Shown here: positions 26,777-34,691 of the stretch, in pieces
Position numbering within the stretch: the first letter of the stretch is position 1
How the letters are laid out: every line of letters starts with the position of its first letter
Origin: Sulfitobacter sp. BSw21498
GTDB lineage: Bacteria > Pseudomonadota > Alphaproteobacteria > Rhodobacterales > Rhodobacteraceae
Reading direction: 5' to 3'
Assembly: GCF_006064855.1 (NCBI RefSeq)
Contig: NZ_CP040753.1
Coordinates: 2,356,001-2,420,000 of the forward strand
Length of the DNA stretch: 64,000 nucleotides
Position numbers and translations under genes: made by a program
The notes under the pieces: model-generated
Seen by the model: the letters and a program-made list of their open reading frames with translations, nothing else
Told to the model about the DNA's origin: nothing
Databases searched by the model: none

Positions 26777-27592
26777 TCAGGGTTTGATGAATTTCGCGCC
26801 TGTGGTGCGGCGGCGATCCTCGGAAGTGATGCGCTTGCTGATGACGCCACCGCTTTGAAACACCCCTTTGCCCGCGACCAAATCGGCCTGAAGACGGGCC
26901 AACGGCGCGCCAAGTGCAGTGCCAAGCGACACTTCCTTGTTGTCGACATTGGCCTTGGCAGAGACCACCGACACAATCTGCGGCACACCGTTTTCGAAGG
27001 TAAAAATCGGCGCACCGCTGGCTCCGAAATCGACGGAGCATGTGGTCACCAGCACGCCCTCTTGGCGGGCCAAAACGCTGCAGACCTCTTGCAGGGAGGG
27101 GGCCTCGGAGCGGTCCTTGGCATAGCTGACGACACCCAGCTGGTCGCCTTGTCGCGGGCGGCGGGCTGTGTCGAAAGGTTTGATCGTGGTGTTACGGATC
27201 GGGCGGTCGAGCTCCAGCAGCGCCAGATCGTTGCGCACGCGGTCCGACGACACGACGCCATCATAGACATAGTCGGGATGTACCACTGCGCGGCGCACGT
27301 TCCGGTACGCGCCCGCCCGGCCGTTGCGCCAGCCTGCCAGAAATTCGACTTCTGAGTGGTCAATGCGTTGTTTGCTGTCTTTGTCATACAGACAATGCGC
27401 TGCCGTCAGCACCAGCCGGGGCGCGATCAACGCACCGGTGCAAAAGCCCTTGCCGCGGATATCCAGACGGCCCACGGCCTCCCACGCGCCGGCATCCACC
27501 CCCGTATCCAGCCTGCGCAGACGCGCATCCTGAGCAAGCCCGGCGGTTGCCACAGTCAGACACATAATAGAAATAGCTACCCAACGGCGCAC
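26777..27592 (-). CDS. Secreted trypsin-like serine protease
   Basis: A 271-residue chymotrypsin-fold protein. It starts with GTG at 27592, behind GTAGGAGC at good spacing, and this gives a clean signal peptide (RRWVAISIMCLTVATAGLAQ). The triad is visible: His in LTAAHC, Asp in NDLALLELD, Ser in FGASGAPIF. The serine context is GASGAP rather than the usual GDSGGP. Probably periplasmic or secreted. The frame stays open upstream without family similarity. It follows glcF by 82 bases on the same strand but is functionally unrelated. Confidence 0.85.
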   Translation of the reverse strand: MRRWVAISIMCLTVATAGLAQDARLRRLDTGVDAGAWEAVGRLDIRGKGFCTGALIAPRLVLTAAHCLYDKDSKQRIDHSEVEFLAGWRNGRAGAYRNVRRAVVHPDYVYDGVVSSDRVRNDLALLELDRPIRNTTIKPFDTARRPRQGDQLGVVSYAKDRSEAPSLQEVCSVLARQEGVLVTTCSVDFGASGAPIFTFENGVPQIVSVVSAKANVDNKEVSLGTALGAPLARLQADLVAGKGVFQSGGVISKRITSEDRRRTTGAKFIKP

Positions 27593-27674
27593 GGATATCG
27601 CTCCTACTTCGGCAAAATGAGGTCTTATGAAGTCCCTCGTATTTCCGAGATAAGGCGAAAATGCGGCGAAACCG

Positions 27675-29066
27675 CTATCTGAACCGAGGAATCTGCAAGT
27701 TTGCGCCTTTTTCTTGCGACAGCGCCGGAGGCTTCGGCCCACCCGAGGCCCAATCCAGCAGCTCTACCGTATGCACTACAGGGACGCCCGCCGCCGATCC
27801 GATCTGCATCATACAGCCGATATTCCCCGCCGCGATCACATCGGGGTTCTTGGCCATCAGGGTTCTGACCTTACGATCTTTCAACTGCTTGGAAATTTCG
27901 GGCTGCATCAGATTATACGTCCCTGCTGACCCGCAACACAGATGCGAATCCGCTGGTTCAACGACGCTAAAGCCCGCACGTTTCAGCAAATCCTTGGGAT
28001 AGCTTTTGATCTGCTGGCCGTGCTGCAACGAACAGGCGGCGTGGTAGGCGACCGTGATGCCGTGGTGCGCGGGCGTTGGGGCCTTTGCTGCGTCAATGCC
28101 CGCGATATCGCCCTTGGCGGGGTTGGGCACCGCGCTTGGGTACGCGTCCCCCGCAAGATCATGCAGTACCTCGGATACGTCCTTTGCGATCGCCGCCACC
28201 CGCGCCGCATCTGCCGCCAGCGGATCGTTGCGGAACATGTGGCCGTAGTCTTTCACCGTGGTCCCGCAGCCCGACGTGTTGATGACGATGGCATCGAGCC
28301 CCTGCCCGTCCATCTCGGCGCACCACGCCTTGATGTTGCGCGCGGCCGTCGCATGGCTTTCGCTGGTTTTGCCCATGTGATGGGTCAGCGCCCCACAGCA
28401 CCCCGCGCCTTCGGCCACGACAACCTCGCAGCCCTGCCGTGTCAGCAGCCTGATGGTGGCGTCGTTGATATCGGTGTTCAGCGCCTTTTGCGCACAGCCC
28501 GTCATCAGCGCCACCCTTTTGCGCGCTGCCCCTTGGGCGGGGAAGCTTTGCGGATCATCGTTGCGGCTGACCGGCGGGATCGTCTTGGGTGCCATCTCGA
28601 GCATCGCACGCAGCCGCGCATCGGGCATCAGCCGCGCAAACGGACGCCCGATCTTGGCCCCCAGCAGCGCCAGCCGAAAGCGTGTAGGATAGGGCAGGAT
28701 ACGCGCCAGAACCCACCGCAAGGCACGGTCGCTGAAGGGCCGTTTGTAGCGTTTTTCGATATAGTCGCGGGCGTGATCCACCAGATGCATATAGTGCACG
28801 CCCGAGGGGCAGGTTGTCATACAGGCCAGACAGGACAGGCAGCGGTCGATATGTTTGACCGTCTTTTCATCCGGATCGCGGTCATTTTCGAGCATGTCCT
28901 TGATCAGGTAGATGCGCCCGCGCGGGCTGTCCAACTCATCGCCCAAAATCTGATAGGTCGGGCATGTGGCGGTGCAAAAGCCACAATGGACACAGGCACG
29001 CAAAATCTCGTTGCTGCGGGCCGTTGCGGGGTTTTTCAACTGTTCTGCGGTGAATGTGGTTTGCAT
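27675..29066 (-). CDS. glcF: Glycolate oxidase iron-sulfur subunit
   Basis: Carries electrons from the flavin subunits of glycolate oxidase to the membrane quinone pool. The 463-residue protein has two 4Fe-4S motifs (CVHCGFCTATCP near 25 and CLSCLACMTTCP near 76) and two CCG domains (GAGCCGALTHHMG and HLCCGSAGTYN). The ATG at 29066 gives MQTTFTAEQLKNP; the extra upstream codons have no family similarity. Last of the glcD-glcE-membrane protein-glcF group. Confidence 0.94.
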   Translation of the reverse strand: MQTTFTAEQLKNPATARSNEILRACVHCGFCTATCPTYQILGDELDSPRGRIYLIKDMLENDRDPDEKTVKHIDRCLSCLACMTTCPSGVHYMHLVDHARDYIEKRYKRPFSDRALRWVLARILPYPTRFRLALLGAKIGRPFARLMPDARLRAMLEMAPKTIPPVSRNDDPQSFPAQGAARKRVALMTGCAQKALNTDINDATIRLLTRQGCEVVVAEGAGCCGALTHHMGKTSESHATAARNIKAWCAEMDGQGLDAIVINTSGCGTTVKDYGHMFRNDPLAADAARVAAIAKDVSEVLHDLAGDAYPSAVPNPAKGDIAGIDAAKAPTPAHHGITVAYHAACSLQHGQQIKSYPKDLLKRAGFSVVEPADSHLCCGSAGTYNLMQPEISKQLKDRKVRTLMAKNPDVIAAGNIGCMMQIGSAAGVPVVHTVELLDWASGGPKPPALSQEKGANLQIPRFR

Positions 29067-29113
29067 GAAAGCTCCGGCATGGCGGGCGCGAGACCCTAAA
29101 AACATGAGTTAGG

Positions 29114-29479
29114 TTAAGCGGCGAGTGCACTGGCCCAGATCAGGCCGAACCACGGCAGTGTCGTGCCCACGATCCCCAGTACATTTGACCACCGCCGCGT
29201 GGTGGCTCCGGGATAGGCATGGCGCAGCACCTGCGCGACAAAGGCCAGAACGGCGATCCAGCCCAGCCAGATGCAGGCAATCCCCCCGATCGACGCAAGC
29301 AGGTTTTCGCCCCAGTACTGCGCCACGCCATAGCGTATCCCCACCCCAGCCACGGCACATAGAAAGGCCAGCAGCACCAGCCTGCGCAAGCTGCGACGGC
29401 TGGGTTCGCCTCGCACTAAGCCCAGAAACACCAATGGCCCGCCGATAAAGACGATAAGAAAGACACCCAGCAAGGTCAT
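29114..29479 (-). CDS. Four-span membrane protein inside the glycolate oxidase operon
   Basis: A 121-residue hydrophobic protein with about four membrane spans (near 3-22, 33-50, 60-84 and 97-118). I do not recognise the family. Its ATG overlaps the glcE stop by four bases and glcF follows within 50 bases, so it is made together with the oxidase. A role as a membrane anchor or helper for GlcDEF is an inference from this position only. Confidence 0.75.
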   Translation of the reverse strand: MTLLGVFLIVFIGGPLVFLGLVRGEPSRRSLRRLVLLAFLCAVAGVGIRYGVAQYWGENLLASIGGIACIWLGWIAVLAFVAQVLRHAYPGATTRRWSNVLGIVGTTLPWFGLIWASALAA

Positions 29480-30594
29480 GCGACGCGGTCCAGCTGACCT
29501 GCGTTGAAAATGCCCTTGGGGTCGAACTGCGCGCGCAACGCGTTTGTCAAACGCGCCACGCCTGCAGGTTCGGGGTGGAACACGCCCAATCGGGCCTTGG
29601 TCTGCGCATCGGCCCGCACCAGCGTTGCATGTCCATCCATCAGCCCGACAGCCGCGCGCAAATCATGGCCCGCAGCGGTGTGCAGCCAGATCAGCCCGCC
29701 CGCCCAGTCATATGTCCATTCTTCTGCCCCCGATCGCGCCGCGATACCCGGCGCATCAGAGGGTTTGCACGACACCCGCCACACGTCGCCCTGCCCGCCG
29801 TGAAACGCAGCAACGTCGCGGATACCGGACCACAGGTCCTGTGTCGCCACACTGTCGCGCTGTTCGATCTCTGCGCTGGTTTTGGACAGTAGCGATTGAA
29901 GCTGACCCAAACGATAGGCGACCGATGCCTCGAACCCTTCAATCCGCAGCGCGGTTTCGCGCGTGGCGGGGTCGTGGGCGGCCCCTGTGACCTCGAACGG
30001 ACTGCCAAGTGCCCCCGCCATCGCAGCGACAGCGGCTGCGTCTTCGAGGCCGTGCAAAACCAGCGTCGCCTGCGTCTCGGGACGCGGCAGCACCTTCATC
30101 GACACTTCGCTGAGCACACCAAGGGTACCGAAAGACCCGGCCAGCAGCTTTACCAGATCATAGCCGGTCACGTTCTTCATCACACGCCCGCCGTTTTTCA
30201 CCACGGCACCGCGCCCGTCGACAAAGCGCACCCCCAACAGAAAATCCCGCGCGGCCCCGACAGAGATGCGGCGCGGCCCGCTGATGTTGCCCGCCATGAC
30301 GCCGCCGATGGTGGGCGTGCCGGTGGTGCCCAACAGCCCGCGATGGTCCATCGGCTCGAACGCGAGGCGCTGGTTCTCGGCGGCCAATGTCTTTTCGATC
30401 TCGGCCACCGGGGTGCCGGGTTTCGCTACCAGTGTCAGCGCGCCGGGCTCGTACAGCGTGATCCCCTGCAGCCCCGCGACGCTAACAACCTGACCCGTTG
30501 CAGGAATACCCCGCGTGCCGCCGCCCTGAACCGACACCGGCCCTGCGGCCTCTTTGATCGCATCGACCAGTGCTTCTTCGGATGTGATCGCCAT
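29476..30594 (-). CDS. glcE: Glycolate oxidase FAD-binding subunit
   Basis: Second flavin subunit of glycolate oxidase. The 372-residue protein has a single PCMH-type FAD-binding domain: VQGGGTRGIPATG near residue 20, then DHRGLLGTTGTPTIGGVMAGN near 85 and NVTGYDLVKLLAGSFGTLG near 140. It overlaps the small membrane protein gene by four bases and lies 65 bases downstream of glcD. Confidence 0.94.
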   Translation of the reverse strand: MAITSEEALVDAIKEAAGPVSVQGGGTRGIPATGQVVSVAGLQGITLYEPGALTLVAKPGTPVAEIEKTLAAENQRLAFEPMDHRGLLGTTGTPTIGGVMAGNISGPRRISVGAARDFLLGVRFVDGRGAVVKNGGRVMKNVTGYDLVKLLAGSFGTLGVLSEVSMKVLPRPETQATLVLHGLEDAAAVAAMAGALGSPFEVTGAAHDPATRETALRIEGFEASVAYRLGQLQSLLSKTSAEIEQRDSVATQDLWSGIRDVAAFHGGQGDVWRVSCKPSDAPGIAARSGAEEWTYDWAGGLIWLHTAAGHDLRAAVGLMDGHATLVRADAQTKARLGVFHPEPAGVARLTNALRAQFDPKGIFNAGQLDRVA

Positions 30595-30659
30595 AGCTGT
30601 GGCTCCTTCGTCGTCAGTGTGATCGGCTTGCGATCATCGGTTCATCGGGTATCGAGGGG

Positions 30660-32108
30660 TTATTGTGCCGCCAGCGCCACGGCGCGGCGGGTTTCTGACG
30701 CGTCCAGCGGAAAAACTTTGGCGGGGTTCAGCAGCCACGCGGGGTCGAACACGTCTTTCACGGCCATCTGCGCCTCAAGGTCGTCGTATGCGTATTGCAC
30801 ATGCATCAGGTCGCGCTTTTCGATGCCGACGCCATGTTCGCCGGTCAGACAGCCGCCCACCTCTACGCAGAGTTTGAGGATTTCAGCGCCGAATTTTTCG
30901 CACAGCTCCAGATCACCGGGCTTGTTCGCATCGAACAGGATCAGCGGATGCATATTGCCGTCGCCCGCGTGAAAAACGTTCCCGACCTTGAGCCCATATT
31001 CATCGCTCATCTCTTTGATGCGCTTGAGCACGAAGGGCAGCGACGTCACAGGTATGGTGCCATCAAGACACATGTAATCGTTGATCTGCCCCATCGCCCC
31101 AAAGGCCGATTTGCGACCCAGCCAGATTTTCGCGCTTTCCTCCGCGGATTTGGATTGCCGCAGCTCGACCGGATTATGGCGCTGCGCAATCTGAGATATC
31201 AGGCCCAACTGATGGTCGATCTCTGCGTCAGAACCTTCGACCTCGATGATCAGCAAGGCTTCGCACATGGGGTAGCCGGCTTTGGCAAACGCCTCTGTCG
31301 CTTCGATGCAGGGGCGGTCCATGAATTCGATCGCGACGGGCAACACCCCCGCCTTGATGATGTCAGAGACGCATTCCCCCGCGACCTCGTTATCGTCGAA
31401 CCCGATCAACACGGGCCGCGCGCCTTCGGGTTTGTGCAAGATGCGCAGGGTGGCTTCGGTCACGACCCCCAATTGCCCTTCGGAGCCGCAGATCAGCCCC
31501 AAAAGATCCAGTCCGCCCGCGTCCAGATACCCGCCGCCGACCTCGATCACCTCGCCGTCCATCAATACCATGGTGACGCCCATCAGGTTGTTTGTCGTCA
31601 CGCCGTATTTCAAACAATGCGCGCCGCCCGAATTCATCGCGATATTACCCGCGATGGCACAGGCCAGCTGGCTGGACGGGTCCGGCGCGTAAAAGAAGCC
31701 ATCCTCTTCGACCGCGCCGGTCACGCTTAGGTTGGTCCGTCCGGTTTGCACCTTGATGATCCGGTTGGCGTAATCGGTTTCGATCACGCCATTCATGCGG
31801 GCCACGCCAAGGATCACGCAGTCGGCCGTGGGCAGCGCCCCACCCGCCAGCGACGTGCCAGAGCCGCGCGGCACCACCGGCACCCCTTCTTCGTGACAGA
31901 TGCGTAGCACATCCGACACCTGCTGCGTTGTATAGGGCAGCACGGCCACCATCGGGGCGCATTTATACGCGGTCAGCGCATCACATTCATAGGCGCGCGT
32001 CTCGCGTTCGTCGGAAATCACAGCATCATCAGGCAAGACCTGACGCAGCCGTTCAACGACACGCGCCTTGCGGGCGATCACAACCTGACTGGGAATAGGC
32101 ATTTCCAT
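30660..32108 (-). CDS. glcD: Glycolate oxidase subunit GlcD (FAD-linked)
   Basis: Catalytic subunit that oxidises glycolate to glyoxylate. The 482-residue protein has the PCMH FAD domain (VVPRGSGTSLAGGALP, then NSGGAHCLKYGVT) and the C-terminal GEHGVGIEKR motif of the vanillyl-alcohol oxidase fold. GGAGG six bases before the ATG at 32108 fixes the start; the long upstream open frame runs through the promoter and into the divergent DUF599 gene. First gene of the operon. Marine bacteria use this enzyme on glycolate released by phytoplankton. Confidence 0.95.
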   Translation of the reverse strand: MEMPIPSQVVIARKARVVERLRQVLPDDAVISDERETRAYECDALTAYKCAPMVAVLPYTTQQVSDVLRICHEEGVPVVPRGSGTSLAGGALPTADCVILGVARMNGVIETDYANRIIKVQTGRTNLSVTGAVEEDGFFYAPDPSSQLACAIAGNIAMNSGGAHCLKYGVTTNNLMGVTMVLMDGEVIEVGGGYLDAGGLDLLGLICGSEGQLGVVTEATLRILHKPEGARPVLIGFDDNEVAGECVSDIIKAGVLPVAIEFMDRPCIEATEAFAKAGYPMCEALLIIEVEGSDAEIDHQLGLISQIAQRHNPVELRQSKSAEESAKIWLGRKSAFGAMGQINDYMCLDGTIPVTSLPFVLKRIKEMSDEYGLKVGNVFHAGDGNMHPLILFDANKPGDLELCEKFGAEILKLCVEVGGCLTGEHGVGIEKRDLMHVQYAYDDLEAQMAVKDVFDPAWLLNPAKVFPLDASETRRAVALAAQ

Positions 32109-32120
32109 GACGAACCTCCA

Positions 32121-32146
32121 ATTTGGTAAAATAATATGACCAATTA
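32121..32146. promoter_or_regulatory. Inverted repeat upstream of glcD, candidate regulator site
   Basis: Half-sites TTGGT (32123-32127) and ACCAA (32139-32143), extendable to ATTTGGT and ACCAATT, are separated by an AT-rich 11-base centre. They lie in the 69-base gap between glcD and the divergent DUF599 gene. TTGGT/ACCAA arms are typical of FadR-type GntR regulators (PdhR, LldR, GlcC class), but those usually have only a 3-base centre, so assignment is tentative. Confidence 0.4.
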
Positions 32147-32177
32147 ATAGCATTGGCAACACAGAACCAGTCGGCGT

Positions 32178-32891
32178 ATGCAGCTTAGCATGACTTGGAT
32201 GGATCGCATCGCCCTGTTTCAACCGCTGGATTATGCCGCTTTGGCAATGATTTTTTGCGCTTGGCTCGCCATTGGTTGGCGCATCGAACACGCCAATCCC
32301 GCAAAGCCGTCAGTGTCGCTTATTATGGCGCAATACCGGCGCGAGTGGATGGCGCAGATGGTCACCCGACAGCCCCGCATCTTTGATTCACAGATGATCA
32401 GCACACTACGTCAAAGCACAGCGTTTTTTGCCTCTACCAGCATGATCGCATTAGGTGGGACGCTGGCGCTTTTGGGCAATAGTGAACGGCTGTCCACCGT
32501 GGTCGCAGACCTTGCGCTGACCGACCTGCCAACCGTGGTGTGGGAATTCAAAATGCTGTTGCCGCTGTTCTTTTTAACCAACGGCTTTTTGAAATTCGTC
32601 TGGTCAAACCGGCTATTCGGGTACTGCTCTGTCTTGATGGCCGCTGTTCCCAACGACCCGAATGACCGCCGCGCACGGCCGCTGGCGTCCAAAGCGGCAG
32701 AGATCAACATCACCGCCGCCCGCAGTTTCAATCGGGGGTTACGGTCGCTTTATTTCGCGATGGCTAGTCTGGCGTGGATCATCGGCCCGATCCCCCTGAT
32801 TATTGCCGCCATTGTCACAGTGATTATCATCTGGCGCCGCGAATTCACGTCACTGTCAAGACGCATTCTATTGGAAAACGAGGACGGCTAG
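32178..32891 (+). CDS. DUF599 family membrane protein
   Basis: A 237-residue membrane protein of unknown function. Spans are visible near 16-35, 80-100, 120-140 and 195-220; typical DUF599 stretches are SLIMAQYRREWM, FFASTSMIALGGTLALLG and NDPNDRRARPLA. The start is either the ATG at 32178 or the one at 32190. It is divergent from glcD and followed after 34 bases by a small exported protein. Confidence 0.85.
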   Translation: MQLSMTWMDRIALFQPLDYAALAMIFCAWLAIGWRIEHANPAKPSVSLIMAQYRREWMAQMVTRQPRIFDSQMISTLRQSTAFFASTSMIALGGTLALLGNSERLSTVVADLALTDLPTVVWEFKMLLPLFFLTNGFLKFVWSNRLFGYCSVLMAAVPNDPNDRRARPLASKAAEINITAARSFNRGLRSLYFAMASLAWIIGPIPLIIAAIVTVIIIWRREFTSLSRRILLENEDG

Positions 32892-32925
32892 TCTATATGT
32901 TTGTTTTTAAGGCATTGGTGTAGTC

Positions 32926-33282
32926 ATGTACAAATTGATCCTTTCCATCCCGCTGCTGATTGCAGCACAGGTCGCTTCGGCTGACCCTACCGCGATTAAT
33001 TCGGTGCGCGTCTCGAAAGAGGGCGGCCTGTATAAATTCGACGTGACCATCAGCCACGGCGATACTGGCTGGGATCACTTTTCAGACGCCTGGCGCATTT
33101 TGGACACCGACGGCAACCAGCTGGCGATCCGCGAGCTGATCCACCCCCATGTAGATGAACAACCACTGACACGGTCGCTGTCCGGCATTAAATTGCCAGC
33201 CGGCACGACCGAAGTCGGCATTCAGGCACGCGAAACGCAATCCGGCTGGGGCAAAGAGATCAGAAAAGTACAGATCAAGTAA
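32926..33282 (+). CDS. Small exported protein, unknown function
   Basis: A 118-residue protein with a clear signal peptide (about 1-19, cleavage after VASA). The mature part is predicted to be beta-rich, with HGDTGWDHFSDAWRILD and the basic ending GKEIRKVQIK. It resembles small conserved periplasmic proteins of Rhodobacteraceae, but I cannot name a family. It may be co-transcribed with the DUF599 gene and converges on rlmH with 13 bases between the stops. Confidence 0.7.
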   Translation: MYKLILSIPLLIAAQVASADPTAINSVRVSKEGGLYKFDVTISHGDTGWDHFSDAWRILDTDGNQLAIRELIHPHVDEQPLTRSLSGIKLPAGTTEVGIQARETQSGWGKEIRKVQIK

Positions 33283-33295
33283 GGCCGACGGCACG

Positions 33296-33766
33296 CTAGA
33301 CGCGGTGGTACGGTCCGCCCGACAGGATAGAGGCCGCGCGATACAGCTGTTCTGTCAACATGACGCGCACCATCATATGCGGCCAGACCATCTTGCCAAA
33401 TGACAAGGCGTGATCTGCCTCGCGGCGCAGCTCCTTGTCGATGCCATCTGCCCCGCCAATGACAAAGCACATGTCGCCCCGCCCTTGATCCCGCCAGCCT
33501 CCCAGACGGTTGGCAAAATCGGGTGACGTTTCGACGCGGCCCCGTTCGTCCATCACACAGATCAGCGATCCTGCCGGAATGGCACGGCGCAACAAAGCAG
33601 CTTCGGCGGGCATGCCGCCGTTTTTCTTGTCCTCAACCTCGATCACGCGCGCGGGCCCAAGGCCCAGCGCGCGACCGGTTCGATCAAACCGGTTTAGATA
33701 ATCGTCAATGAGGTCTTTTTCCGGTCCGGCGCGTAAGCGCCCGACCGCACAGATGTGAACACGCAT
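33296..33766 (-). CDS. rlmH: 23S rRNA (pseudouridine(1915)-N(3))-methyltransferase RlmH
   Basis: SPOUT-fold methyltransferase acting on pseudouridine 1915 in helix 69 of 70S ribosomes. The 156-residue protein has the standard length and shows [15 protein letters not shown] and the C-terminal [19 protein letters not shown] signature. It follows rsfS by 21 bases, the common rsfS-rlmH arrangement. Confidence 0.97.
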   Translation of the reverse strand: MRVHICAVGRLRAGPEKDLIDDYLNRFDRTGRALGLGPARVIEVEDKKNGGMPAEAALLRRAIPAGSLICVMDERGRVETSPDFANRLGGWRDQGRGDMCFVIGGADGIDKELRREADHALSFGKMVWPHMMVRVMLTEQLYRAASILSGGPYHRV

Positions 33767-33787
33767 GAAGCCTACCGGAGAGGCGGC

Positions 33788-34156
33788 TTAATGCGGCATC
33801 ACGGCTGGGGCTTCTGTGGTCATCCACATCTTCTCCAGCTGGTAGAATTCACGGACTTCCGGACGGAACACGTGAACGATCACATCGCCAGTGTCGATCA
33901 GAACCCAATCACCGGTTTCCCTGCCTTCGACCTTGGGCGAACGGCCATAGTCATCCTTGACCATCTGTGCCAGCTTTTCCGCGATTGCAGAAACCTGACG
34001 CGAAGACCGGCCCGTGCACACGACCATATAGTCGCCGATGGCCGTTTTGCCGCGCAGATCGATCTGCACAATTTCTTCGGCTTTATCGTCGTCGAGCTGG
34101 GAAAGAATTGAAGCCAGCAATGCGTCGCTTGTGGCTGTGTTTTGATCAGCAACCAT
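33788..34156 (-). CDS. rsfS: Ribosome silencing factor RsfS
   Basis: Binds uL14 and prevents subunit joining when nutrients are short. From the ATG at 34156 the protein has 122 residues with ASILSQLDDDKAEEIVQIDLRGK-type, YMVVCTGRSSRQVSAIAE-type and GDWVLIDTGDVIVHVF-type stretches. The ATG has only a weak ribosome-binding site. A perfect AAAGGAGG (34216-34223) lies upstream and is spaced exactly 8 bases from an in-frame CTG at 34207. Starting there would add 17 residues (139 total). An 18-codon frame starting at 34212 and ending in TGATG at the rsfS ATG is the other possibility. Confidence 0.9.
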   Translation of the reverse strand: MVADQNTATSDALLASILSQLDDDKAEEIVQIDLRGKTAIGDYMVVCTGRSSRQVSAIAEKLAQMVKDDYGRSPKVEGRETGDWVLIDTGDVIVHVFRPEVREFYQLEKMWMTTEAPAVMPH

Positions 34157-34205
34157 CAGGGCTGCCTGCGGGGTAGCAGTCGGAACTGCATTTGAAAGCG
34201 TTGAC

Positions 34206-34223
34206 AGGACATTGTCCTCCTTT
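34206..34223 (-). promoter_or_regulatory. Strong Shine-Dalgarno and 13-bp palindrome at the rsfS start
   Basis: The minus strand holds AAAGGAGG, and the overlapping stretch AGGACA-A-TGTCCT is a perfect 13-bp palindrome. The palindrome covers the end of the Shine-Dalgarno and the candidate CTG codon, so it could fold a small hairpin at the start region or serve as a protein-binding site. Confidence 0.55.
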
Positions 34224-34691
34224 AGACGCGCCGACAGTCCCCCGGCGCTGGGGATGTCCTAGAATAGGCGTGCCGAAGTGAAATTTCAATGACAAGCAGT
34301 CCAGACAGGCATTTACTGGCTCTTTACTGTCACGATTGGCGCTTTGCCCGCTGCCCAATTCAAGCAACGCGGCGCGCAAGGTCGTGAAGGAGCCGAGCAC
34401 CCGCCATAGCGGCAAGGGCCGTGTTCCGCCGAAAATTTTCTTTTCTGGTAACGCTTTGCCGTATCATGCCAAGGTAATCCCCGCCGCATAGCCCCCAGTG
34501 TTTGACGATCTATGGCTCGCGCGCCCCGTATGACTTATTGGGCCACACGAAAGACGTGGGGTCACAGCTATTTATCATAAAAGACCAACTGCCACCTGTG
34601 CTCTTCCCGTCACAGCGCACCCCAGACAACGGAAACCCACGACTGATTCCCGTTGCAGCCAAAGCCTCGTACCGCGCCATCGATGTTGGCC
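34208..34691. other. Intergenic region upstream of rsfS, no gene seen
   Basis: About 480 bases between rsfS and the end of the MscS gene. The left end contains the rsfS promoter (34261-34289). Two short open frames (near 34146-34415 minus and 34502-34762 plus) show no family similarity or ribosome-binding sites. No tRNA or known RNA fold was recognised. Confidence 0.5.
34261..34289 (-). promoter_or_regulatory. Sigma-70-type promoter for rsfS-rlmH
   Basis: On the minus strand TTGAAA (34284-34289) and TATTCT (34261-34266) are exactly 17 bases apart. The distance to the strong Shine-Dalgarno is about 40 bases. Confidence 0.6.

Noticed and set aside
27942..29099. 385-codon open frame on the plus strand across glcF
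   Set aside because: Antisense to the conserved iron-sulfur subunit, no recognisable motif or ribosome-binding site.
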